Assembly (NCBI GenBank): GCA_965153355.1 | Contig: OZ231126.1 | Location: 101,122,001 to 101,186,000, forward strand | Direction of reading: 5' to 3' | DNA from: Flaccisagitta enflata | Lineage: Eukaryota; Chaetognatha; Sagittoidea; Aphragmophora | Length of the DNA: 64,000 nucleotides | In this document: piece after piece, positions 40,106 through 50,660 of the stretch | Numbering within the stretch: position 1 is the first letter of the stretch | Layout of the letters: every line of letters begins with the position of its first letter | Notes under the pieces: generated by a model | What the model was told of the DNA's origin: nothing | The model's input: only the letters and a program-made list of their open reading frames with translations | Databases searched by the model: none | Program-made: the position numbers and the translations under genes

Positions 40106-40258
40106 TCGCGGACACGTGACTCTACACCTTGCCGTGTTGGTCGGTCCGTCGGTCGGTAGGTCAGTTGGTAACATTTCTGAATTGTGAGCGATTTTTGCAT
40201 TACTGCTCATGCCCAACTATCCGCGACTGGATTGCCGTGTATCCGGCCTTGTTAGTTG
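40106..40258 (+). mobile_element. GTCY-family element, compact full-length copy
   Basis: TTTTTAGTCGCGGACACGTG head, GGTCGGTCCGTCGGTCGGTA core, TGCCCAACTATCCGCGACTG and GCCGTGTATCCGGCCTTGTT tail. About 153 bp and nearly the same as 51508-51657. Confidence 0.9.
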
Positions 40259-41009
40259 CTAAAAACTGAACGATAACACAAAGGAGGAATGAATGTATGC
40301 TTGAACAAAAGCAAAGACAATGCACAAAGGTTTGAATGAATAAACACACCATGGAAAGAAGAGGAATGACTGGAAAGATTAGCGTTCAAGAATGAAAGAA
40401 ACAAAGAAACAGACAAAGAAACAAAGAAAGAAAGAAAGAAAGAAAGAAAGCATAGGCTCGTTTTGGGAATGGGTGGGGTAACAATAGGACAATACTGACA
40501 CCTTGTAATACAAGTTTTTAAGTGATGTAATTCATTTATGCTTTTATTATATTTTTTGTTATTTAATAGGATTGAAAGAGTTCCAGAGTTAGTTACATAC
40601 CCTGTAAAAGAATAATAGATATATTCCTATGTAAAAAAATAATATCAGTGTTAAATAATGTGAACAACTAATTGTTATCATTGGCCCGCTAGTTCCCAAA
40701 TTATGTCCATACGTCGATCAAAGGGCTACAAAGTAAAACAAACGTACCACTACTTTTACACCTCTAACCTATCTACAATATTATTGATAAATTGTAAGTC
40801 CTCGCCATCACTAGCGCCAACGCTACCATTCACCTTGACATGATTTTCTCATCCAGCAGCAGATATTTCAACTGAGGACCTCTTGCCCATTGATCTGTCT
40901 TAATCAACAATTCAACATGCCAACATTCATAACTTAGTTTCTTTGATCTCGAAGCATAGTGTGAGAGACAAGGAATTACCAGATGTATTGACATAACCAG
41001 TATGTATGG
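40259..41009. other. Unassigned stretch with (GAAA)n
   Basis: GAAAGAAAGAAA run at 40418-40450. No gene or repeat family otherwise. Confidence 0.4.
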
Positions 41010-41045
<36 letters not shown>

Positions 41046-41057
41046 TTCTCTCTCTCA
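41010..41057. repeat. (CT)n tract ending in CAG
   Basis: CT run with a CC and a TT interruption, followed by CTCAG at 41053-41057, an ideal polypyrimidine-AG arrangement. Confidence 0.9.
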
Positions 41058-41217
41058 GGTTCCAAAAGTTGGCACCTATTTCATAGGAAATGCTCTTTAA
41101 TGAATGTGACGTCTTTACGAACTCAACTCGCGAAGCCACGATTACAGGATCGTTTTGAATTACGGACTGATAGTGTGTTTTGGAGTCACATCTGATTCAA
41201 TGATAAATTAGCATTCA
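41058..41217 (+). other. Exon-like stretch between (CT)nCAG and GTAAAG
   Basis: GTTCCAAAAGTTGGCACC to TAGCATTCAG|GTAAAG, about 160 bases, bounded by a strong acceptor and a fair donor. No long open frame. It may be a non-coding or untranslated exon paired with 39883-40065. Confidence 0.3.
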
Positions 41218-41476
41218 GGTAAAGCATGCAACAGATATGAAAATAAGCCCATCACGGGGCAACAGCCATGGTTGGTTGGACAGGGGCAGAACCTATAATC
41301 ACCAAGCATGTCAGAGTGCCAAAATCTGTTAAAACTGGCTTTCCCCCCGCCATCATCTTTTTCCTTTGCTTAATTACTATCAAATGAGCTGTCGCCACTT
41401 TCATCCATCGTTAGGGTGACCATGAAGTTTCCATAGAAATCTATGGCAGCGGTAAAATTTGTATTTCTTGATTTTT
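41218..41476. other. Unassigned spacer
   Basis: Nothing recognised. Confidence 0.35.
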
Positions 41477-41735
41477 AGTTACGGACACGCAACTCTATAA
41501 GAGGCTTTGTCCGTCCGTCCATCCATCCGTTGGTCTGTTGGTCCGTCGGTCCGGGGTCATCGAGTTGAAACGTGGGAAAACAAGCGTTTTTGATACTTTT
41601 TGTGTTTGTTTGAGTGTTTGGAGTAGGTTTGGGTGTGGATGGGGGTTAGATGCCCCTGCCCACCCGTCCGCAACGACCCCGGGTCACTTGTTTTTAGTCA
41701 CGTGCTACGCGACTCTATGACCCGCTATGTCGGTC
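41477..41735 (+). mobile_element. GTCY-family element plus adjacent second head
   Basis: TTTTAGTTACGGACACGCAA head, CTATAAGAGGCTTTGTCCGT, (GTCC)n core, TCATCGAGTTGAAACGTGGG, and a CCCTGCCCACCCGTCCGCAA tail. At 41691 a new head starts, TTTTTAGTCACGTGCTACGC. Confidence 0.85.
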
Positions 41736-42029
41736 GGTAAGGTTGGGGGATCGGTGATTCACCGCTGAAAAAACGGAGTTAACGCTAGTATTCACCAATT
41801 CAGTGATTTGGATTTTCGGTTTTTCACCGTTTTTTCCTCCTATCCCTAAATTGCTCTTTTCATCGCATTTCTTCGCCGTCATGCAGAGGAAAATGCGCAA
41901 GCTGGCACAATATTTTCAATTTTTACAAAAAAGAAAAAAAAACCTGCATAAATCCCTGATTCAGTGGTTGCTGTAGTAACATGAAACAGTAGCTCATCCA
42001 AATGCAGTTTCACTCAGCACATCTTTTTT

Positions 42030-42240
42030 ATTGCTTGCTAAGCAACTCTATAGGACGGTGTGTCCCTTGGAAGGTCTGCCTGTCCAGAACGCTAGAATTT
42101 AGGTGATGCAAAATTGACTGGAAAAGCAATATCAAGCATTACTGCCCCTGCCATGCCACAATACAGCCCCTGTCCACTCACACACTGTTCCTGCCCATCT
42201 ACATTATTGCCCCTGCCCACCCGCAAGTGATCACAGACAA
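42030..42240 (+). mobile_element. Degenerate GTCY-family copy
   Basis: GCTAAGCAACTCTATAGGAC head and two or three CTGCCC-rich tail pieces ending TGCCCACCCGCAAGTGATCA. A lone tail, CGCGTATCCAGCCTTGTTTT, is at 42647. Confidence 0.6.
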
Positions 42241-42252
42241 AATCATTATGAA

Positions 42253-42608
42253 AGCTGTGGAGGGACCAAAAGTTTAAGTCCCCCCCCTCAAAGCCTATAC
42301 TATTGCTTCTTTTCCTCTACTCTGGGCAGCAGTTTATACTTTAAGTGAAGACAAATTTTTTCATTGAGGTTTTTTTTGAGACTCTCTAGAATTGCCACAA
42401 TTGACCTTTTTACGCTAAAATTTGAGTTTTTTTAAAAAACCTCTTAAAATGGGAAAATTTAAGATTTGGAAAGGTTTTAAGTGAAATTTCAAAAATCACC
42501 TTGGTGAAAGATTTGTATTCACCTAAGGTCTGAACCACTACCCAGTATAAAGAAATATAAGTAGTAATGTGGGCTGTAAGGGGGGGGGCGCTTCATTTTG
42601 GTCCCTCA
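42253..42608. mobile_element. MITE with GAGGGACCAAAA ends and poly-C/poly-G subtermini
   Basis: GAGGGACCAAAAGTTTAAGT plus CCCCCCC at the left; GGGGGGGGCGCTTCATTTTG and GTCCCTC at the right. A related left end is at 23681. No ORF. Confidence 0.65.
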
Positions 42609-43744
<1,136 letters not shown>

Positions 43745-43902
43745 TGTCAGTGGGCGACATGATCTCACTATAATAGTATTCCAGGCAGAAGACTATTCCA
43801 CATATGAGTCTATTGCATTACCAAAACTATTCTAGAATCAAGCCTCTCAGCTACTTGAGCGGAGAAAGTATCAAAGAGTTTGCTTGTAAATATCTGGTTT
43901 AC
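43745..43902 (+). repeat. Dispersed repeat D, copy 1 (conserved small frame)
   Basis: Matches about 54588-54720 in reverse complement: ATGATCTCACTATAATAGTA, ACTATTCCACATATGAGTCT, CTCAGCTACTTGAGCGGAGA and TTTGCTTGTAAATATCTGGT. Both copies share an ATG frame, MSLLHYQNYSRIKPLSYLSG here, with mostly conservative differences. Confidence 0.75.
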
Positions 43903-43989
43903 CAACTTTTACGTTGCGTGATTCTCATCTGTTGAGAAGATTTATTTTTCTTTAACTAACAAAATCAATGCGGAGACATAACCGGTGAT

Positions 43990-44124
43990 ATGGCTGAATT
44001 CCAGCGTTGTAAGAAGGACCCCGGTGTGAATACTGGTGGTCTTGTGCCCAAGCGTCAAAAGCGGAGTAGTATCCGAGGGGCGACATCTACACGAAGGTCT
44101 ACCTACCTACCTACCTACGCTTGA
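43990..44124 (+). CDS. Small basic open frame, 44 codons
   Basis: ATG with G at -3 and G at +4 starts MAEFQRCKKDPGVNTGGLVP, continuing KRQKRSSIRGATSTRR and ending in a Tyr/Pro run coded by (CTAC)n. It could be a first exon with a weak donor at ACGAAG|GTCTAC (about 44098). I do not recognise it, and there is no partner exon. Confidence 0.2.
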   Translation: MAEFQRCKKDPGVNTGGLVPKRQKRSSIRGATSTRRSTYLPTYA

Positions 44125-44294
44125 CGCGCTCGACAACGGCTTTTCCGAGAGGTAGTGGAATTGTTTGCGAACAATATGAGTCCATAAAAAAAGCCTAGAA
44201 TGGCGGTATGTTTGAGTTAGGGGGGGTAGGGGGGGGGCGGTGGGCGGACAGATATGGAGAGGACACTAAAATTGTTCTTTCTTGAGACGGACAC

Positions 44295-44390
44295 GGCAGG
44301 AGAGAGAGAGCGAGCGAGAGCGAGCGAGGGCGAGGGCGAGGGCGAGAGCGGGGGCGAGGGCGAGGGCGAGGGCGAGGGCGAGAGAGCCAA
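44295..44390. repeat. (GAGGGC)n hexamer tract
   Basis: GAGAGCGAGCGAGGGCGAGG and further GGGCGA units. Arg/Pro and Glu/Gly frames over it are artefacts. Confidence 0.95.
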
Positions 44391-44588
44391 AAAGACAGAC
44401 AGACAGACACAGACAGAGAGAGACAAAGATAGACAGACACGATGTGCAATAACATGCAATTATAAAAGATGGTTGCCTCCCTGCGCCCCCCCCCCTCAAC
44501 TCTTATTCAGTATAGGCAAAGGCCGTTGAAAATCTTTTGGCATCGTTTGAATGATTGTTTAACACGCACCTACACCCGTATCCGTATG

Positions 44589-44592
44589 TGCG

Positions 44593-44623
<31 letters not shown>

Positions 44624-44627
44624 GCAC

Positions 44628-44691
<64 letters not shown>

Positions 44692-44698
44692 ACACACA

Positions 44699-44740
<42 letters not shown>

Positions 44741-44752
44741 CACACACACACG
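44589..44752. repeat. (CA)n microsatellite
   Basis: CA run of about 160 bases with CG and GA interruptions. Confidence 0.97.
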
Positions 44753-44905
44753 CTTAATTGATATTACTGAGCAAGAAATTCAGATAGTATTAATTAAATT
44801 ATGCTTTTTGTATGATTCAACGTCACAGATTTAAACGCCAACGCAATAAAGGATCAAAGAAAGATTGGCTGTCCGTGTCAGATTCCCTCATGCCGATCTT
44901 AAAGG

Positions 44906-44908
<3 letters not shown>

Positions 44909-44991
<83 letters not shown>
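44909..44991. repeat. (GA)n microsatellite
   Basis: Pure GA run of about 83 bases. Confidence 0.97.
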
Positions 44992-44998
<7 letters not shown>

Positions 44999-45072
44999 TT
45001 GCGAAAACAACAGCACCAATTGGTACTAATGAACAAGCATCTGTGATCTTTGTTTTGAAGACTTTTTAAGCG

Positions 45073-45462
45073 GTTTTTAGTCGCGTGCACGCGACTCTAC
45101 AACCCGCTTTGTCAGTCCGTCGGTCCGTCCGTCCGTCGGTCGGTCCGTCCGTCGGTTCGTCTGTCACACTTTACTTTTTTATTATACTTTAAGTTATTTC
45201 TAGTCATTCTAAGTCATTCTAAGTCATTTTATGTCATTTTAAGTCATTCTAAGTCATTCTAAGTCATTCTAAGCCATTCTAAGTCATTCTAAGTTATTTT
45301 AAGTCACTTAAGTCAAATAGGTGAAAGTAGTCATTTTAGTCATTTTATGTCTTTTTAAGTCATTCTAAGTCGTCTTGAGTCATTTTAAATCATCTTGAGT
45401 CAATAAAAGTCATCTTAAGTTATCTTTGTACCGCACGCGACTTATAGGTGTCGGCCTTGTTT
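45073..45462 (+). mobile_element. GTCY-family element, full-length TGACTTA-core variant
   Basis: TTTTTAGTCGCGTGCACGCG head with the perfect palindrome, CCGTCGGTCCGTCCGTCCGT core, then about 240 bp of decamers around TTCTAAGTCA, and the tail CCGCACGCGACTTATAGGTG and TCGGCCTTGTTT. This is the best example of the variant. Confidence 0.9.
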
Positions 45463-45545
45463 AAATTAGGGTTAGGGTTGGGTTTAGGTTTAGGGTTAGG
45501 GTTGGGGATAGTTTTAGGGTTAGGGACAGGGTTAGCTTTAGGGCT
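45463..45545 (+). repeat. Degenerate TTAGGG interstitial tract
   Basis: AATTAGGGTTAGGGTTGGGT, then TTTAGGGTTAGGGTTGGGGA and further units. It abuts the tail of the GTCY variant. Confidence 0.8.
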
Positions 45546-45557
45546 AAGGGCTGGGTT

Positions 45558-45714
45558 CTATGCATTACGGCCCAAAGCTATTCGAATTAAATTCGCTCTG
45601 GCGGAGGATTCGGAAAGTAAAACAAAATTGTTCAGGGACTCATTCATTTTGTCCCAGCAATTTTTCTATCAATTACCGGATGATCGTCTATTTTGTTTTG
45701 AAATACCTTCCTGA
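45558..45714 (+). CDS. Possible coding fragment (52 codons)
   Basis: A frame reading ALRPKAIRIKFALAEDSESK, TKLFRDSFILSQQFFYQL and PDDRLFCFEIPS* has an ordinary globular-protein composition in an otherwise repeat-derived area. There is no ATG in the unique part: the frame runs in from the TTAGGG tract. Unrecognised; an exon or an old transposon ORF are both possible. Confidence 0.15.
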
Positions 45715-45861
45715 TCTGAGTCAAGTCGCTAAAATTCATTAAAAAAAAAATGACTACGGTAACAACAGAAACAAGAAAAAACAACAATGACAAAAACAAC
45801 AACAAAGCCTCAAAAACAACAACAGCAACATCAGTTGTATTGTGTTAATTGTCTGAAACAG

Positions 45862-46019
45862 GGGTTCAAGTACCGGAAAATTCTGACGGCAAGCCGATGA
45901 GCGCACATCCTCTTGTTGAATATGGACCTATCATCATCAAACCGAGGGAGAAAAATGCCATTTATGTGAGAAATACGTTTCGCCGTCTTGTGAGATTCCA
46001 TTTGATTTGGAGCCTTAGG
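45862..46019 (+). CDS. Possible internal exon, 52 codons
   Basis: TTGTCTGAAACAG|GGGTTC looks like an acceptor and GGAGCCTTAG|GTCAGT a donor. Between them one frame is open: GVQVPENSDGKPMSAHPLVE, YGPIIIKPREKNAIYVRNTF and RRLVRFHLIWSLR. It has balanced composition and no tandem repeats. I do not recognise a family. The same frame also runs on to a stop at 46067. Confidence 0.25.
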
Positions 46020-46159
46020 TCAGTCTGTGGCTTAATGAACACATTTCTGTCCTGTTACTTAATTTGATCAGGGCACTTACATATTCGGACAGATTGTAAG
46101 GTGGTATCCATCATTTTCAACCCACCCCTCCCCATAAGTTGATTATTCGCGTCAAGAGG

Positions 46160-46432
46160 GATACCAGGTTGGATACACGGCAACCTTAGTCACGGGTTAG
46201 TGGGTAGGGGCAGTGATGGAAGGGGGCAATCCTGAAATTTTGGAAGAATTGGGGAGGCAAAAAAACGCGCTGAATCTACTATTGTAACAATGGACCAACC
46301 AACCAATGGAGGCTTTGTCCGTCCGTCATTCCGTTGGTGAGCACGAGTCGAAAAGTGGAAAAACCAGCGTGTCTGCCCCTGCTCACCCGTCCGCGACTGG
46401 TATTGGCCGTGTATCCGGCCTTGTTAACGGGC
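46160..46432. mobile_element. GTCY-family fragments, opposed
   Basis: A minus tail (GGTTGGATACACGGCAACCT, GTGGGTAGGGGCAGTGATGG, 46168-46220) is followed by a plus copy lacking its hairpin (GGAGGCTTTGTCCGTCCGTC to GGCCGTGTATCCGGCCTTGT, 46309-46429). Confidence 0.8.
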
Positions 46433-46690
46433 CACTTGGTCGCTCGCTGCGTTTGTTTGCGTGCACCGTTTATTCTGCTCACTTGCTTCGCAGCACAGCT
46501 ATGCTTGCTTCGCTATGCTCGCTTACTCTAATCACAGGCTCGAGCTCTCTAGTGGGACGGTTGAATTCATTTGTTCAAGCTGTTAACGCAGTCAATGGGA
46601 AGAAATGCATTTTTGGTCGTCACAAGAAACACGACCATAGTCCGCAAATAAAACGAGTTAGATGCAATATCCAAATGAGGCCCTCTAATT
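46433..46690 (+). repeat. Dispersed repeat C, copy 2 (reverse)
   Basis: GGCCACTTGGTCGCTCGCTG, TATGCTTGCTTCGCTATGCT and TAGTGGGACGGTTGAATTCA are the reverse complement of the repeat at 53800-54030 and of 21105-21300. Confidence 0.8.
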
Positions 46691-46889
46691 CGAGTTCTCA
46701 TCATGCATCAGGCTTAAGAGATTTTAGCACAATATATTCTAATAAGGAATAAAGGCAAATGTCACGGTTCCACAGCATGCTTGAGGGCCCGACTTTCTGC
46801 CAATCTAGGTTGGCCCAAGCTTGAGATACAGCATTACAAACAAATTAAATGGTTCAAAGACATTCATAACTACCCAGTGTACAATTTCA
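46691..46889. other. Short unassigned spacer
   Basis: Nothing recognised. Confidence 0.35.
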
Positions 46890-48130
46890 AACCATTTTTT
46901 GTGACCCTTCCTACCCCTAGAGGGTCTAAAAAGTTGTTCAAAGGGCTCTGTTTGGCGTGTCTCTATTCTGTCTCCTGTAAGAAATAGCAAGCAAAACCAA
47001 TCAAAAAATGTCGCATCTTATGATATTATGAGTTTTTATCAACTTGTATTAATCCCACAGGATACACAAAAAAATTCAACTCACTACTCAATCAATGGGT
47101 TGTCAAAAAATGGTATAAAAATCAAATTCACCCCTCGATTTTTTTTGCTTTTTTCTCTCAAGATTGAATGTTATGATATCTATTTTTTTTAACCTCATTT
47201 TTCTTAAACATTAAGCTTTTTTTTTTCTTGCAATTCGATGGACAACAACTTGAAGGACATTTATCTCCATTTTCATCTTATTGGGTTGATCCTACAGAGA
47301 AATGTTTTGTTTTCTTGGAGCGTATCAATTCGCGCACACCCCCAAACTTGATCCTAACGCATACCTAACGCTTTAAATATGCCACTATGGTGTGAAAATG
47401 AAGTGTGAACAGAATTGATACGCTCATTGACAGCTCATCGTAGTTAATTCTTTGTTTCCACACAGCGCTTCTCACACAAATTTGCGATGCTTTTGTGTCT
47501 TAATTTAGTAATATTTCTTAAAATTGAAATTGGCATATCTCAGGAACTGTTTGTATAGTTGATACGTAGACCAAGAGGGTCCTTTGCCTAAATTCTGATG
47601 CGACGTAAAGAATGTTGAGCAGTCCAACCAGACCAACCAGCCTACCAGAAAAGAAAATGAAAAAACGGCATAACTACTTAAATAATTGTCCAATCTGGTT
47701 GAAATTTTGCATGAAGCTTCTATCAAAGATCCCTCGTCACTGGCTTGAATAAGAGTTTTGGTAAAAGATTCTTTCTCCAACAGCCCACCCAGCCAGAAAT
47801 GGTACTTATAGAGATTTTTTTTAAAACTCAAAAAATTTTAAAATTTTTCAGAAACATGATAACACATGATTGTTTGACCGTTATCAATAAGAATTTTACT
47901 CTCATATTGATTTCTTTATTGTATTTAGCTGATTCTTTTAGTATTAAAACTGCCAATAACATTTTTTAAAGCCTAATTTGCATGAAAAATGAGCGTACTT
48001 AAGAAAATCCAAGTATGGATCCATATGTAATAATAGCTAAGCTACATGATGATGTATCGTTTTCTTCAATTTTCCAACATGTAAAATTGACGAATTTCAC
48101 CCCGTCCATGGTTGGCTTAGCATGACACCA
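46890..48130 (-). repeat. Dispersed repeat B, copy without the 4-kb insertion
   Basis: Collinear in reverse complement with 4128-4727, then 8741-8924, then 9540-9615. The join at 47603-47610 (ACGTAAAG) is unbroken, so this is the pre-insertion arrangement. The stretch 47000-47440 has no partner in the window. No coding frame is supported. Confidence 0.85.
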
Positions 48131-48268
48131 GCCTAAATTTGATATTGTACACATGTTTTTATTCATAAAAGTATTTTATTTCATACAAAATATTTGTTGT
48201 CCGATTGGAATAAAGCAAATTCCAGCATTCGTTCTGCATGTCATTGGTATTTTTTTCTACTCCCAGAG

Positions 48269-48540
48269 CGACAGAGAGGAGGAGGAAGAGGAGGAGGAGC
48301 GGAGAGAATCTTCATCACAGGCACAGGAACCATCCGGGAGATGGGAATCTTTCGTGGGTCGTTTATCATCTGTGGCGCAGCAGTCGTCTGTGGCTCAGCA
48401 ATCATCTGTAGCGTGGGAATCGTCTGTAGCGCGGTATTCGTCACGTGGCGCGGCATTCGTCCATGGCGCAGGAACCGTCTGTGGCTCGGCAACCGTCAGT
48501 GGCGCGGCATTTGTCAGTGGCGCGGCATTTGTCCTGTGAC
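48269..48540 (+). CDS. Exon-like frame with SSVAQQ hexapeptide repeats
   Basis: TTTTTTTCTACTCCCAG is a strong acceptor ending at 48268. The open frame then reads SDREEEEEEERRESSSQAQE, a short linker, 18-base repeats SSVAQQ/SSVAWE/SSVARY, then GAAFV repeats to a stop at 48537-48539. The hexapeptide register is the same as the SRASSV repeats that open exon 2 of the transposon at 30272. This may be a diverged relative of that exon, but nothing downstream resembles its catalytic core. Tandem repeats make chance similarity possible. Confidence 0.25.
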
Positions 48541-48699
48541 TGTGTCAGGAATTCATAGAAATGTCAGTGTTGGCTGCATGGCTCCGTGAAATACCATATT
48601 CCCTCTCAGGGCGCTCACAAAATTGAAGAATGGTATCGCCTGTTTCTAATTAGCGCCCCCTGTAGGCTACAGGCTGAAGCATGTTGAACAATGACTAAA
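48541..48699. other. Spacer with AATTAGCGCCCCCTGTAGG piece
   Basis: A fragment resembling the end of the MITE at 38164-38508 lies at 48648-48668. Confidence 0.45.
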
Positions 48700-48917
48700 T
48701 TACTAAACAAGTGACGCATGGTCACAATATCGGTGGGCAGGGGCATCCAACCTCCATCCACACCCCAAGTCCCCCACTCACATAGACAAAGAGGCTCTAA
48801 AACGCTCATTTTCGCACTTTTCGACTGACGTTCACAGAGCGACAAACTAACGGACCAACAGACCGACGGATGGACGGACAAAGCCTCTTATAAGAGTTGC
48901 ATGTCCGCAACTTAAAA
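48700..48917 (-). mobile_element. GTCY-family element, 217-bp copy
   Basis: AACAAGTGACGCATGGTCAC, GGTGGGCAGGGGCATCCAAC, GACCAACAGACCGACGGATG core, ACAAAGCCTCTTATAAGAGT and TGCATGTCCGCAACTTAAAA. Confidence 0.85.
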
Positions 48918-49385
48918 TACAGTGAAGCAGAAGATTCACGGTAGGACTTGACAATGCTAAGACCCAAACACTTGAAAATGTATTTTTCAAGCATAAACTG
49001 CAGCACTATTGATATGTAAAAGGTTGTATGGCATATAAAATATTATGTCACACTGTCACAGTGCAAACAAAGGCAAAATTAGACAACCATACATATTCAT
49101 GACCTACTCTACCTTTAAATTGCAACACTTTGTTTTGTTTTTTTGTTTTTTATTCTTATACACAATGCTTAGAAATAACAAGGTCGGATACATGGTAGGG
49201 GGCGAAAGCAGCAGGGATAAAAATGCTCGCTCATGATTGAATTTCAGGGCTCTGGGTAAAATGCGGATGCTGAATAAAACTGCGGAAATCAAAAATGTTC
49301 AGCATTACCGGTTCAGATGTTTTACATACTTTTCTTATGAAAAAAGTAAGAAAAAAAAGTAACATTTACCCTGCGACTTTCTTTT
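48918..49385. other. Unassigned spacer
   Basis: No gene or repeat partner recognised. Confidence 0.35.
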
Positions 49386-50035
49386 AGAACTCGCCTCCAC
49401 TGAGATTTCACCTCTCTACTATCTTCACAAAAAAAATCTTTCCGCATGTTTTAGCATATATCTCTGCTTACATTTGTCCAATCCATAAAAAACTGGTGAC
49501 TAAATCAAAGCTCTTCAAATTAGCTAGCGATCTACGCAAACCGCATCTATCTAACTCATCGTGTTCAAAAGTTATTCAACTTTGAATGAAATGTTTCAAT
49601 TTCGCTTTTTCCATTCCACACAATCTTCAAACGATATCATTTCACTCTTTTTAAAATTACTTTTAAACAAATTGAGCTAGGTAGATGCGGTTTGCGTAGA
49701 CTGCTTGCAAATTTGAAGGGCTTCATTTATGTCATCTATTTTTCTATGATTCATTGATACTCTTTAGAGCTATAAGTCTAAACGTAACGAAAGAAGAGAT
49801 AAAAAAATGGCTTGATTGGTTTGGAACGCCATCACTCCAAAGTACCCTTAAAAGCGCCAGGAATCGCTACCCCAATTACTGGCGGCTGTAATTCAGTTGA
49901 GGGTTGCTGACACTTATTATTTATTGATTTGCGATCGACTAATAATCCTTAACAAGTCCACAAATGAACTTATTTTCAAGGTGGAAAGATTTTTTTTGTG
50001 AAGATAGTATAAAGGTGAACCTGAGATAAAGGTGA
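49386..50035. repeat. 650-bp imperfect palindrome
   Basis: CTACTATCTTCACAAAAAAAATCTTTCCGC at the left pairs with GTGGAAAGATTTTTTTTGTGAAGATAGTAT at the right. Further in, CTACGCAAACCGCATCTA (49532) pairs with TAGATGCGGTTTGCGTAG (49682). The centre is near 49600-49650. A MITE-like fold-back, no ORF. Confidence 0.85.
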
Positions 50036-50099
50036 AAAATCTTCAGTCCCAACGGGACCGATGAGGTGGGGTCCTACTGTAACTCCGGAAGTATGCAGC

Positions 50100-50660
50100 A
50101 GGTTGTGCCATGCAATTTAACACAGTGGAAGAAAATGTTTTGATGAGGAGTAACGCCTGTGCGTAACTCACTACAACATAGCAAGACGGCAATGATGACA
50201 AGGCTAATTGCACCTTAAAAATCACCTTTACATGCATCTTCATCCGAGTAGGGAAGCAGATCTGGAAAGAAAAGTGGAATATCTTCCAAACCTGATAAAT
50301 GACATCAGTAAAAAAAAATTGGCCATTTTATACATGAAATGCTATAGATTAAAAAACAATATGATCGTCTGCTCTTAAGATGACCTGTATGTTCCCGGAC
50401 TCTGAGCGCATGAACAGAAAATTGTATGAAACATCATGTCCATTAATTCAATACTAAAAATCGAGGCAGCTTTGATCTAATGTTTTCTCGACGCGATCCA
50501 AAGCAAATTTTCAAGCTCTCTGTATCGGAGCCATTACCGGCAATGTAGATTCTGGCATTTGTCTATCACGGTTTTATCTTACACGCAGTTGAATTCAAAT
50601 TCAGAGCACAATTAGAACGCGAACGGTTCCACGCAACAAGCAATACTTTTTCAAGCCCTA
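50100..50660 (+). repeat. Dispersed repeat A, copy 2
   Basis: Same orientation and order as 495-1040. It ends GCGAACGGTTCCACGCAACAAGCAATA-like and TTTCAAGCCC, where a GTCY element begins. Confidence 0.8.

Noticed and set aside
44195-44529. Several 80-90-codon frames across (GAGGGC)n
   Set aside because: Low-complexity translations in four frames at once, with no extension into unique sequence.
45463-45545. True telomere end
   Set aside because: Degenerate units, short tract, and unrelated sequence continues on both sides.
45858-45880. tRNA B-box-like GGGTTCAAGTACC
   Set aside because: No A box or cloverleaf partner sequence at the required distance.
46306-46752. A 148-codon frame running from a GTCY element into repeat C
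   Set aside because: It is made of two different mobile repeats joined. The same frames are not open in the other copies.
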